DNA of 64,000 nucleotides from Saprospirales bacterium GYS_P2D (GCA_009833045.1 WUUP01000005.1:353577-417576); one strand, 5' to 3'; shown: positions 27,730 through 35,347, numbered from the stretch's first letter. The notes: generated by a model not told the origin, from the sequence alone. A program made the numbers and translations.

Positions 27730-29286
27730 TTATCCGGCCCAGCCTTCTCTGTCGAGACTTCTATATTGTATCGCTTCTGCTAAATATTCGATTTTAATGT
27801 CATCGCTACCTGCGAGGTCTGCGCAGGTGCGAGCTACTTTGAGTATACGATCATAGGCTCGAGCAGAGAGTTGGAGTTTTTCCATAGCTGTTTTGAGGAG
27901 GGTGACGCCGGCCTTATTGAGCTGACATATTTCTTTGGTCATTCGGCTGGACATTTGAGCATTGCAGTAGATATCAGGATATTCTTTAAATCTTGCCTCT
28001 TGGATTTCTCGGGCTCGATTGACTCGGTCTCTGATCGTTTCGCTGGATTCGCTTGTGTAGTTGGTATTGCTGAGTTCGTCATAGGATACGGGTGTCACCT
28101 CGACATGCAGATCGATCCGATCGAGTAGAGGTCCCGATATTTTGTTGAGATATTTCTTGACCACACCTGGCCCACATACACAGTCTTTGTCAGGATGGTT
28201 GTAGTAGCCACAGGGGCAGGGATTCATCGATGCGATCAGCATGAAGCTGGAGGGGTAGTCGACGGTGACTCTGGCTCTGGAGATAGTCACTCGACGCTCT
28301 TCCATAGGCTGACGCATCACCTCGAGCACCGCTCTTTTAAACTCCGGCAGCTCATCTAAGAAAAGGACCCCATTGTGAGCCAGTGATATCTCTCCGGGAT
28401 TAGGATTTGATCCACCACCTACGAGAGCTACGTCGCTGATGGTATGGTGCGGTGATCTGAACGGGCGCTTAGAGATCAGGGAGGCATTAGGTCCGAGCAT
28501 ACCGCAGACGGAGTGGATCTTAGTCACTTCGAGTGCTTCATGTAGAGATAGTGGAGGTAAGATGCCGGGGAGTCTTTTGGCCAGCATGGTCTTACCAGCT
28601 CCTGGAGGGCCGATCAGGATGACATTGTGGCCTCCTGCGGCAGCGATCTCGAGGGCACGCTTTATGTTTTCTTGTCCTTTGACATCAGAGAAGTCCACGC
28701 TGTGATGATGTAGCTCATCCATGAATACTTCTCGAGTATCGAGTTGTACAGGCTTCAAGTCTCGATCACCACTGAGGTATTCTACAGCTTCGGTGAGATT
28801 TTCTATACCATATACTTCGAGATCATTGACGATGGCTACTTCTCGAGCATTTTCTTTTGGGAGTATGATTCCTTTGTACTTGTTTTTTCTGGCTTCTATA
28901 GCTATGGGTAGGGCTCCTTTGATCGGGCGTAGCTGACCATCAAGTGCGAGCTCACCCATGATGATATACTCATCGAGCGTCTCAGCTGGGATTTGTTTAG
29001 TGGCTGCGAGTACGCCGATGGCGATAGGTAGGTCATAGGCGGAGCCTTCTTTTCTGATGTCAGCTGGTGCCATGTTGACTACCAGCTTTAGGCGTGGCAT
29101 TTTATAGCCTATGTTTTTGATCGCAGCTTCTATTCTTTGAAAACCCTCTTTCACAGCATTGTCAGGTAGGCCGACTAAATAATAAAACTGCTTGCCTGCA
29201 GCTACATTGCCGCCTGCATTGACTTCTATAGTGATAGTCTGAGCATTCACTCCTTGTACCGCACTTGCATATGTTTTTACCAGCAT
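27730..29286 (-). CDS. comM: YifB/ComM family Mg-chelatase-like AAA+ ATPase
   Basis: ComM-type helicases promote branch migration during natural transformation in some bacteria. The 518 residues show an N-terminal Lon-like S5 fold domain (to about 175), Walker A GPPGAGKT (226-233), Walker B LFLDELPEF, sensor regions, a Cys cluster (NPCPCGYYNHPDKDCVC) and a C-terminal Mg-chelatase domain (MTKEICQLNKAGVTLLK...LSARAYDRILKVART). The start is 142 bases from the first Cys leader of the divergent sulfur operon, so the gap 29287-29422 holds promoters for both. Whether this organism is transformable cannot be seen here. Confidence 0.92.
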   Translation of the reverse strand: MLVKTYASAVQGVNAQTITIEVNAGGNVAAGKQFYYLVGLPDNAVKEGFQRIEAAIKNIGYKMPRLKLVVNMAPADIRKEGSAYDLPIAIGVLAATKQIPAETLDEYIIMGELALDGQLRPIKGALPIAIEARKNKYKGIILPKENAREVAIVNDLEVYGIENLTEAVEYLSGDRDLKPVQLDTREVFMDELHHHSVDFSDVKGQENIKRALEIAAAGGHNVILIGPPGAGKTMLAKRLPGILPPLSLHEALEVTKIHSVCGMLGPNASLISKRPFRSPHHTISDVALVGGGSNPNPGEISLAHNGVLFLDELPEFKRAVLEVMRQPMEERRVTISRARVTVDYPSSFMLIASMNPCPCGYYNHPDKDCVCGPGVVKKYLNKISGPLLDRIDLHVEVTPVSYDELSNTNYTSESSETIRDRVNRAREIQEARFKEYPDIYCNAQMSSRMTKEICQLNKAGVTLLKTAMEKLQLSARAYDRILKVARTCADLAGSDDIKIEYLAEAIQYRSLDREGWAG

Positions 29287-29374
29287 ATATACTCTTGTAG
29301 TGTCCTGTGGAGGACGTATTTATATTAGATGTTAGTTTTTGATCTATTCAAATAAAAAGAATTTGTTAAAACTA

Positions 29375-29409
29375 TTGTTACAATAGAAAACATATTCTAC
29401 TTTTAGCGC
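29375..29409 (+). promoter_or_regulatory. Candidate promoter of the sulfur operon
   Basis: TTG (29375-29377) is separated by 20 bases from TACTTTTA (29398-29405), which differs from TAnnTTTG at one base and is followed by GCGC, like the other promoters in this window. The start point would fall near 29411, about 12 bases before the first Cys leader ORF. Confidence 0.45.
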
Positions 29410-29422
29410 AAAATAAAGAAAC

Positions 29423-29467
29423 ATGATGTGTACTTGTTGTTGCTGCTGTTGTTTTAGGACGAATTAA
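29423..29467 (+). CDS. Poly-Cys leader peptide 1 of the sulfur operon
   Basis: ATG at 29423 opens a 14-codon ORF ending TAA at 29465-29467, reading MMCTCCCCCCFRTN. Seven of 14 residues are Cys, six in a row (29435-29452: TGT TGT TGC TGC TGT TGT). A second ATG follows directly. It is followed 39 bases later by an intrinsic terminator. Such a run has no plausible role as a protein; it fits a leader peptide whose translation speed reports charged tRNA-Cys, controlling cysteine-synthesis genes downstream. Poly-Cys leader ORFs acting as cysteine-responsive attenuators are known from mycobacteria; this one is assigned here by layout. Confidence 0.82.
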   Translation: MMCTCCCCCCFRTN

Positions 29468-29470
29468 GCT

Positions 29471-29519
29471 TCGACAGGATACTCATATACCATATAAAAA
29501 ATAACCAAGCCTGATCGGA
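29471..29519 (+). promoter_or_regulatory. Candidate antiterminator pairing of attenuator 1
   Basis: TCGACAGG (29471-29478) can pair with CCTGATCGGA (29510-29519) through 8 pairs with two single-base bulges, which would break the left arm of terminator 1. The 5' arm starts 4 bases after the leader stop codon. A ribosome that finishes the leader would cover it, and one stalled on the Cys codons would leave it free. Confidence 0.5.
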
Positions 29520-29541
29520 GAACTCTGATCAGGCTTTTTTT
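29507..29541 (+). terminator. Intrinsic terminator of attenuator 1
   Basis: AAGCCTGATC (29507-29516) pairs perfectly with GATCAGGCTT (29527-29536); GAG/CTC inside can extend the stem to a small loop. A run of seven T follows (29535-29541). It lies between leader ORF 1 and leader ORF 2, before any full-size gene. Confidence 0.88.
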
Positions 29542-29553
29542 GTGAAATTAACT

Positions 29554-29646
29554 ATGTCAAAATTCATCAATATATCATCTCTTTTCTCAGTGGCGACTAT
29601 GGCGTGTTGTTGTTGCTGTTGTATCGATGGTATAGGTGTGTCTTGA
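29554..29646 (+). CDS. Poly-Cys leader peptide 2 of the sulfur operon
   Basis: ATG at 29554 opens a 30-codon ORF ending TGA at 29644-29646; an in-frame ATG at 29599 would give a 15-residue form starting MACCCCCC. Residues 18-23 are six consecutive Cys (29605-29622: TGT TGT TGT TGC TGT TGT), one base different from the run in leader 1. The ORF starts 12 bases after the T-run of terminator 1 and is followed 27 bases later by terminator 2. It repeats the arrangement of the first module, giving two attenuators in series before the sulfite reductase gene. Confidence 0.82.
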   Translation: MSKFINISSLFSVATMACCCCCCIDGIGVS

Positions 29647-29686
29647 CAGTAAAAGAGCTAAGGAATAAATCATAAGGCCTTTCAAG
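29642..29686 (+). promoter_or_regulatory. Candidate antiterminator pairing of attenuator 2
   Basis: CTTGACAG (29642-29649) can pair with CTTTCAAG (29679-29686) at seven of eight positions, competing with the left arm of terminator 2. The 5' arm overlaps the leader 2 stop codon, so a terminating ribosome would hide it while a ribosome stalled at the Cys codons (29605-29622) would not. Confidence 0.45.
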
Positions 29687-29713
29687 ACATCTTGAGAGGC
29701 CTTTTCTTTTTTT
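29674..29713 (+). terminator. Intrinsic terminator of attenuator 2
   Basis: AAGGCCTTTCAAG (29674-29686) pairs with CTTGAGAGGCCTT (29691-29703) as a 13-bp stem with one G-T pair and a 4-base loop. A T-rich run (29702-29713, one C) follows. It lies 14 bases before the sulfite reductase start codon, so read-through is required for expression of the operon. Confidence 0.88.
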
Positions 29714-29727
29714 AAAAATGATCGGAA

Positions 29728-31851
29728 ATGACAATTGCATTAGAAGGTAAAACAATAAGTACGGAGGATAAGGTAGACATCCTCGAGCTCAGTAATAAGA
29801 TTGAGCGATTCAAAGCAGGACAGATCGATGAAGAGCGATTCAAGCTTTATCGTCTGACTCGAGGAGTATACGGCCAGCGACAGCTGGGAGTACAGATGTT
29901 TCGTATTAAGCTCCCTTTTGGGAGAGTGACAGCGGAGCAGCTGGTGAGGATAGCAGACGTCTCTGATAAGTACGCCACTGGCAATCTGCATATCACCACT
30001 CGTCAGGATATCCAGCTACACTATGTCAAGCTCGAGGACTCTCCAGCTGTATGGACTGAGCTCGCAGAAAAAAATGTCACCGCCAGAGAAGCCTGTGGTA
30101 ATACCGTCAGAAATGTCACCGCCTCTGCAGAAGCGGGGATCGATCCGATAGAGCCATTTGATGTGACGCCTTATGCCAGTGCAGTAGCCTACTACTTCAT
30201 GCGCAATCCGATCTGCCAAGAAATGGGTCGTAAGATCAAGCCGGCATTCTCTAGTAGTGATGCGGATACTGCTCTGACGTTCATGCATGATTTTGGATTT
30301 ATCCCACGTATTGAGGAGGGGCAGCGAGGATTCAAAGTAGTCGTCGGAGGAGGACTCGGTGCTCAGGCGATGTTTGCGCAGACAGCTTATGAGTTTTTAC
30401 CAGTAGATCAATTGATCCCATTCATGGAGGCAGCACTACGAGTGTTTGATAGATATGGAGAGCGAGAAAAGCGTCATAAGGCGAGGCTTAAGTTTTTGAT
30501 TAAGTCATTAGGACTGGAGCATTTCTTAGCGTTAATCACTGAGGAGCGCAAAGCAGTGAAGCATCAGTCTTATCCGATCGAGACGGAGCTGGATTATGCA
30601 GTTCCGGTGGATTTCTTTGAGCCGAACGTCACAACAGCTAAGAGAAAAGAAAAATTTGATCTATGGCTCAAGACTAACACCTTCGAGCAAAAGCAGAAGG
30701 GATATCACGGTGTCTACATCAAAGTTTTTCTTGGTGATCTGAGCTCTGAGAAGGCTCGCTATTTAGCTAAGATTGTCAAAAAGTACGCTGCTGATGACAT
30801 TCGCTTGACGATCAATCAAAATATCTTACTAAAGTATGTACATCAGGCGCATTTAGCGGAGTTATTCACGGTGCTGGATGGCTTTGGATTTGCAGAGCCG
30901 GGATATGACTCGATAGCTGATATCACAGCATGTCCAGGTACTGATACCTGCAATCTCGGTGTGACAAATAGTACAGGACTCGCAGGGATACTTGAGAGTA
31001 TGCTCCGAGAGGAGTACCCTGAGCTCCTCGAAGAAAATCATATCAAGATCAAGATCAGTGGATGTATGAACGCCTGTGGACAGCACATGATAGGCAATAT
31101 TGGTTTTCACGGAAGTAGTATCAAAAAAGATGGCAAAGTCTACCCTGCGATGCAAGTCGTGCTCGGTGGTGGAGTAGATCCTACGGGCAAGCCCTATATC
31201 GCTGACAAAGTAATCAAACTCCCAACTAAACGCATTCCTGATGCCGTGAGAGCGGTCTTAGACCATTTTGCTGAGTATAAGACGGAGGGAGAATACTATA
31301 ATCACTATTATGAGAGAATGGGTGGTCGCAAGTATTTTTATGAGATCCTCAAACCACTGGCTGATGTCTCAGAAGGCAGCGAATCCCTACTCATGGACTG
31401 GGGCCAAGATCATCACTATCAGCAGGCGATCGGAGTCGGGGAGTGTGCAGGTGTGATCCTTGATATGATCGGCACTATCATCAATGATGCTAAAGAAAAA
31501 CTGGATAAAGGAAGTCAAGCCTTGGCTAATGGCCGTTTTGCGGATAGCATTTATTATTCTTACTCTACATACGTCGTAGGAGCGAAAGCTATTTTGCTCA
31601 GTGAGGATATAGCGTGTAATACGCATCGCAAGATCATCACTGATTTTGAAGAGCAGATATTGAATCGAGGACTTATGTCTTTGGACTATTCATTTGAAGA
31701 AAAAGTACTCTCTATCAATAAGCGAGAAGCTTCAGAATCATTTGCTCAGGAGTTGATACAGGATGCTACGTCATTCCTCGAAGCAGTGATCCTATATCGC
31801 AATGCAGAGGGGGCTGACAAGGAGGTCATCGAGAGTTATTATAAAGCTTAG
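29728..31851 (+). CDS. Siroheme/4Fe-4S assimilatory sulfite (or nitrite) reductase with C-terminal helical extension
   Basis: The enzyme reduces sulfite to sulfide, or nitrite to ammonia, with six electrons. The 707-residue protein has paired ferredoxin-like half-domains (GVYGQRQLGVQMFRIKLP, LHITTRQDIQLHYV) and the siroheme-4Fe4S ligands Cys402, Cys408 (CPGTDTC), Cys446 and Cys450 (CMNAC). Context with cysH, siroheme genes and a ferredoxin system favours sulfite as substrate and ferredoxin as donor. The core ends near residue 545; residues 557-707 add a helical domain (ADSIYYSYSTYVVGAKAILL) resembling HEPN-type four-helix folds, beyond the usual family length of about 500-580. Expression should depend on the two poly-Cys attenuators immediately upstream. 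Confidence 0.9.
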   Translation: MTIALEGKTISTEDKVDILELSNKIERFKAGQIDEERFKLYRLTRGVYGQRQLGVQMFRIKLPFGRVTAEQLVRIADVSDKYATGNLHITTRQDIQLHYVKLEDSPAVWTELAEKNVTAREACGNTVRNVTASAEAGIDPIEPFDVTPYASAVAYYFMRNPICQEMGRKIKPAFSSSDADTALTFMHDFGFIPRIEEGQRGFKVVVGGGLGAQAMFAQTAYEFLPVDQLIPFMEAALRVFDRYGEREKRHKARLKFLIKSLGLEHFLALITEERKAVKHQSYPIETELDYAVPVDFFEPNVTTAKRKEKFDLWLKTNTFEQKQKGYHGVYIKVFLGDLSSEKARYLAKIVKKYAADDIRLTINQNILLKYVHQAHLAELFTVLDGFGFAEPGYDSIADITACPGTDTCNLGVTNSTGLAGILESMLREEYPELLEENHIKIKISGCMNACGQHMIGNIGFHGSSIKKDGKVYPAMQVVLGGGVDPTGKPYIADKVIKLPTKRIPDAVRAVLDHFAEYKTEGEYYNHYYERMGGRKYFYEILKPLADVSEGSESLLMDWGQDHHYQQAIGVGECAGVILDMIGTIINDAKEKLDKGSQALANGRFADSIYYSYSTYVVGAKAILLSEDIACNTHRKIITDFEEQILNRGLMSLDYSFEEKVLSINKREASESFAQELIQDATSFLEAVILYRNAEGADKEVIESYYKA

Positions 31852-31877
31852 GCTATAGCCGATTAAAATACGACATC

Positions 31878-32636
31878 ATGAAAAAGAAAGCCAAAGTAAC
31901 ATTAGTCGGGGCGGGTCCTGGAGATCCGGAGCTCATCACTGTAAAAGGACTGAGAGCAATAGAGTCCGCAGATGCTATACTCTACGATGCACTATCGAGT
32001 GATGAGCTACTCACCTACGCTAAGCCGGAGGCTGAGCTCATCTATGTAGGTAAAAGATGTGGTAGGCATAGCCTCCAGCAAGATGAGATCAATCTACTGA
32101 TCGTTCAGACAGCCCTCCGACATGGGCATGTCGTACGACTCAAAGGAGGAGATCCATTCGTGTTTGGTAGAGGGCATGAGGAGCTGACTTATCTCAGAGC
32201 CTTTGATATAGAGACAGAGCTGGTCCCTGGTATCACCAGCGTCACGAGTCTGCCTCTGTTACAGTCAGTACCTCTGACTAAGAGAGGTATATCAGAGAGT
32301 TTCTGGGTACTCACAGGTACGACTAAGACTCATGATCTATCGCAAGATATCTATCAAGCAGTCAAGACGGATGCAACATTAGTAATACTCATGGGTACTC
32401 GTAAGCTGGCACAGATAGTAGATCTGCTCGTGACGGAAGGCAAATCAGAGATACCTGTAATGATCGTGCAAAATGGCTCACGAGATGACGAGAATCTAGT
32501 AATAGCTCCTGCACACGAGATAGTAGCTAAGGCTAAAGAACAAATGACAACTGGTCCGGGTATCATCATCATAGGCGATGTGGTGGCTCTACATCCAGAA
32601 TATGTATACCAATATGCACAGAAGACATGGCTGTAG
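31878..32636 (+). CDS. cobA: Uroporphyrinogen-III C-methyltransferase
   Basis: This enzyme adds two methyl groups to uroporphyrinogen III, giving precorrin-2 for siroheme, the cofactor of the sulfite reductase upstream. The 252 residues carry the SUMT signatures VGAGPGDPELITVKG (near residue 10), YVGKRCGRHSLQQDEIN, VRLKGGDPFVFGRG and VPGITSVTSLP. It follows the reductase by 26 bases and overlaps the next siroheme gene by 10. Together with the next gene it does the work of enterobacterial CysG, split into two proteins. Cytoplasmic. Confidence 0.95.
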   Translation: MKKKAKVTLVGAGPGDPELITVKGLRAIESADAILYDALSSDELLTYAKPEAELIYVGKRCGRHSLQQDEINLLIVQTALRHGHVVRLKGGDPFVFGRGHEELTYLRAFDIETELVPGITSVTSLPLLQSVPLTKRGISESFWVLTGTTKTHDLSQDIYQAVKTDATLVILMGTRKLAQIVDLLVTEGKSEIPVMIVQNGSRDDENLVIAPAHEIVAKAKEQMTTGPGIIIIGDVVALHPEYVYQYAQKTWL

Positions 32637-33214
32637 AGACTAATCCGCTATACCCTGTATTCTTTCGGCTCGACCGACTACAGATGCTGATCGTCGGTGC
32701 TGGTGAGGTCGGAATGGAAAAGCTGGGATTCATACTCAAAAGTAGTCCAAATGCACAGATCAAAGTGGTAGCCACTTGGGTGGGAGATGAAGTAGGAGAG
32801 CTACTCAAAGAATATCCAGATAATGTGACTGTAGTCCTCAAAGCATTCGAGCCAAGTGATGTCGATGGCAGTGACCTCGTAGTAGCAGCCACTAACTTCA
32901 AAGATGTAAATCTACAAGTATATGAAGCTGCTAAGGCACGAGGCAAAATCATAAATGTCGCTGATACTCCCTCACTTTGTGACTTCTATATGGGGTCTAT
33001 AGTGACACGTGGAGATCTCAAGGTGGCAATCAGTACTAATGGAAAGTCACCTACTTTCTCTAAGAGATTTAGACAGCTCCTCGAGGAGATACTACCCAAT
33101 GAAACCTCTGAGCTACTCGACAACCTTAAGTCATTCAGAGATCAGCTGAAAGGAAATTTTGAAAACAAAGTGAGAGAGCTTAATGATCTCACTAAAACAC
33201 TCATAGAGCGATGA
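32627..33214 (+). CDS. Precorrin-2 dehydrogenase / sirohydrochlorin ferrochelatase (CysG N-terminal/Met8-like)
   Basis: The 195-residue protein oxidises precorrin-2 and probably inserts iron to complete siroheme. It has the NAD-binding GAGEVGMEK motif near the N-terminus, LVVAATNFKDVNLQVYEAA, VADTPSLCDFYMGSIVTRG and the TNGKSPTFSKRFRQLLEE helix typical of CysG N-terminal domains and yeast Met8p. ATG at 32627 lies inside the end of cobA and its own end overlaps cysH by 4 bases (ATGA). A conserved Asp suitable for catalysis is in VADTPS. Confidence 0.9.
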   Translation: MAVETNPLYPVFFRLDRLQMLIVGAGEVGMEKLGFILKSSPNAQIKVVATWVGDEVGELLKEYPDNVTVVLKAFEPSDVDGSDLVVAATNFKDVNLQVYEAAKARGKIINVADTPSLCDFYMGSIVTRGDLKVAISTNGKSPTFSKRFRQLLEEILPNETSELLDNLKSFRDQLKGNFENKVRELNDLTKTLIER

Positions 33215-33891
33215 CGAAAACATCCACAGAAGTAGACATCGATATCGAAGCCCTCAATGAAGAATACGCTTCTCTCAATCCCATCCAACGATTGGAGAAA
33301 GTATTTTCGGATTTTGATCACGAGGACATCCTGGTGACATCATCATTTGGGACTACCTCGGGGATACTCATGAGCATGGTGAGTAAAGCCGCTCCTGGAC
33401 ATCCGATACACTTCATCGACACGACTTTCTGCTTTAAGAAGACCATCGAGTATAAGCAGACACTCACTGAGATATTAGGACTAAATATCGTGCATATCCT
33501 GCCAGATATCGAGGACAATACGAAAGCTCGGGAGCAAAGTCTCTGGGAAACAGATACGGATGCCTGCTGTCATCTGAATAAGGTGAAGCCATTCGAGCCC
33601 TACAAAATGGATAAGAAAATCTGGGTATCGGGACTACTGATGAATCAGACACCATTCAGAGCCAATCTCAATATTTTTGAGCAGCGAGGAGAGATGATCA
33701 AGATGCATCCTAATATTGATACCTCTGCCCAGCAGTTTGACATGTATTTAGCGGACAATGGTATCCCAGCGCATCCTATGATCGCAGAGGGCTTTGATTC
33801 AGTGGGCTGTACGCACTGTACGCTCAAAGGGAAAGGGCGCAGCGGTAGATGGTCTGGTAAGTCAAAAACAGAGTGCGGTATACACCTGTAG
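33211..33891 (+). CDS. cysH: APS/PAPS reductase with [4Fe-4S]-type cysteines
   Basis: CysH reduces adenylyl sulfate or its 3'-phospho form to sulfite, the substrate of the reductase at the head of this operon. The 226-residue protein has the nucleotide loop SSFGTTSG (44-51), DTTFCFKKT, the cluster cysteines Cys119-Cys120 (DACCHLNKV), Cys200 and Cys203 (VGCTHCT), and the catalytic Cys222 in the C-terminal ECGIHL. Possession of the CC...CxxC set indicates an iron-sulfur enzyme, which usually uses APS, though some accept PAPS. ATP sulfurylase genes are not in the window. Confidence 0.92.
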   Translation: MTKTSTEVDIDIEALNEEYASLNPIQRLEKVFSDFDHEDILVTSSFGTTSGILMSMVSKAAPGHPIHFIDTTFCFKKTIEYKQTLTEILGLNIVHILPDIEDNTKAREQSLWETDTDACCHLNKVKPFEPYKMDKKIWVSGLLMNQTPFRANLNIFEQRGEMIKMHPNIDTSAQQFDMYLADNGIPAHPMIAEGFDSVGCTHCTLKGKGRSGRWSGKSKTECGIHL

Positions 33892-33944
33892 TGGCATAGA
33901 TCACAATAATTCAATATTTAATCGAAAACAACATCCAAAAGAAA

Positions 33945-33952
33945 TAATTTTG
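33945..33952 (+). promoter_or_regulatory. Possible internal promoter -7 element before the ferredoxin reductase gene
   Basis: TAATTTTG matches TAnnTTTG and ends 6 bases before the ATG at 33958, so a transcript from it would be leaderless or nearly so. A -33 TTG at standard spacing was not seen. If real, it lets the reductase and ferredoxin be expressed without the attenuator-controlled genes. Confidence 0.4.
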
Positions 33953-33957
33953 TAATC

Positions 33958-34977
33958 ATGATAAAGACTGATATTCTCATTATCGGAGCAGGACCAGTAG
34001 GTCTATTCACAGTGTTTGAAGCTGGATTACTCAAGTTAAAATGTCACTTAGTCGATGCGCTACCTATGCCAGGGGGGCAGCTATCGGAGATATATCCAAA
34101 GAAGCCTATCTACGATATCCCAGGCTATCCAAGTGTATTAGCTGGAGAGCTCGTGGACAATCTTATGAAGCAGATCGAACCATTTAATCCAGGATTCACT
34201 CTTGGTGAGCGTGCTGAAAAAATAGAGAAGGTAGGAGAGAAAATGTATGAGCTCACTACACATCGAGGTACTAAGATCCAAGCGCCAGTGATAGCTATCG
34301 CTGCAGGATTAGGCTGTTTTGAGCCTCGAAAGCCACCTATCAAAGGCTTAGAGCAGTTTGAAGATAAAGGTGTGGACTATATGGTCAAAGATCCAGAGAA
34401 ATTTAGAGATAAGCGTCTACTCATCGCAGGTGGTGGAGATAGTGCTCTCGACTGGACGATTGAGCTGTCAAATATTGCTAAAGAGATCACACTGATCCAC
34501 CGTCGTACTTCATTCAGAGGTGCACTCGACTCTGTGGACAAAGTGATGGAATTAGCGAAAGCTAAAAAAGTAAATCTAATCACAGAGGCGCAAGCTATCG
34601 GAGTAAATGGAAATGGTACGCTCAAAGAGGTACTCATCAAATCCAAGGCTGATGGTGAGTTCACTCAACAGGTGGATCATTTCATCCCATTATTTGGGCT
34701 TACGCCAAAACTCGGACCTATCGCAGATTGGGGGCTTAACATCACGAAAAATGCTATCGAGGTAGATACCTATGACTATAGTACTAATGTACCAGGCATC
34801 TATGCTATCGGAGATATTAATACATATCCAGGAAAGCTGAAGTTGATCCTGTGTGGTTTTCACGAAGGAACTCTCATGGTACAATCTGCATTCAAATACA
34901 TATATCCGGATGCTAAATTGAGCTTCAAGTATACTACTGTCGCAGGTGTCAATGGGTTTGAAGAAACTCCAGCATAG
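33958..34977 (+). CDS. Ferredoxin--NADP reductase (thioredoxin-reductase-like type)
   Basis: A 339-residue FAD flavoenzyme of the TrxR-like ferredoxin-NADP reductase group (YumC type). It has the FAD-binding LIIGAGPVGLF motif at the N-terminus, PGGQLSEIYPKKPIYDIPG, the NAD(P)-binding IAGGGDSALDW, and the C-terminal PGIYAIGDINTYPGKLKLIL. The CxxC redox pair of true thioredoxin reductases is absent at the expected place, supporting the assignment. It lies 66 bases after cysH and 43 before a ferredoxin gene, so together they likely deliver NADPH electrons to the sulfite reductase. Confidence 0.88.
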   Translation: MIKTDILIIGAGPVGLFTVFEAGLLKLKCHLVDALPMPGGQLSEIYPKKPIYDIPGYPSVLAGELVDNLMKQIEPFNPGFTLGERAEKIEKVGEKMYELTTHRGTKIQAPVIAIAAGLGCFEPRKPPIKGLEQFEDKGVDYMVKDPEKFRDKRLLIAGGGDSALDWTIELSNIAKEITLIHRRTSFRGALDSVDKVMELAKAKKVNLITEAQAIGVNGNGTLKEVLIKSKADGEFTQQVDHFIPLFGLTPKLGPIADWGLNITKNAIEVDTYDYSTNVPGIYAIGDINTYPGKLKLILCGFHEGTLMVQSAFKYIYPDAKLSFKYTTVAGVNGFEETPA

Positions 34978-35020
34978 GGTTAAGTATACATTTGTCAATA
35001 ACAATAGAGAGTACCAATAG

Positions 35021-35347
35021 GTGGAAGATACAGTCAATATCACGGTGATCGACCGAGAGGGTGAGGAGCATAATATCGAAGCTCCTACAGATATGAATTT
35101 TAACTTGATGGAGATCTGCAAGGCATCAGAGCTGCCTGTAGAAGGAACATGCGGAGGTATGGCGCTGTGTGCGTCATGCCACGTCTATGTCCTGAGCGAT
35201 CATGAGCTCCATGAAGCATCAGAAGATGAGGAGGACATGCTTGATCAAGCCTTTTTCGTCGAAGACAATAGTCGCCTCGGATGTCAGATCAAAATATCCC
35301 CGGAAATCGATGGGCTACGAGTAGAGTTGGCTCCAGTAGGTGATTGA
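35021..35347 (+). CDS. [2Fe-2S] ferredoxin, adrenodoxin type
   Basis: The 108-residue acidic protein carries Cys44, Cys50 and Cys53 (CGGMALCASC) and Cys88 (LGCQI), the C-x5-C-x2-C...C pattern of vertebrate/ISC-type ferredoxins. GTG at 35021 is taken as the start: a stop codon lies directly before it and the first ATG (residue 25) would remove the opening beta strand. Placed right after the ferredoxin reductase, it is the likely electron carrier to the sulfite reductase, or to another acceptor. Confidence 0.88.
   Translation: MEDTVNITVIDREGEEHNIEAPTDMNFNLMEICKASELPVEGTCGGMALCASCHVYVLSDHELHEASEDEEDMLDQAFFVEDNSRLGCQIKISPEIDGLRVELAPVGD

Noticed and set aside
29287..29422. Riboswitch (for example SAM or cobalamin type) upstream of the sulfur operon
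   Set aside because: No conserved riboswitch core was recognised; the poly-Cys ORFs with terminators explain the leader better.
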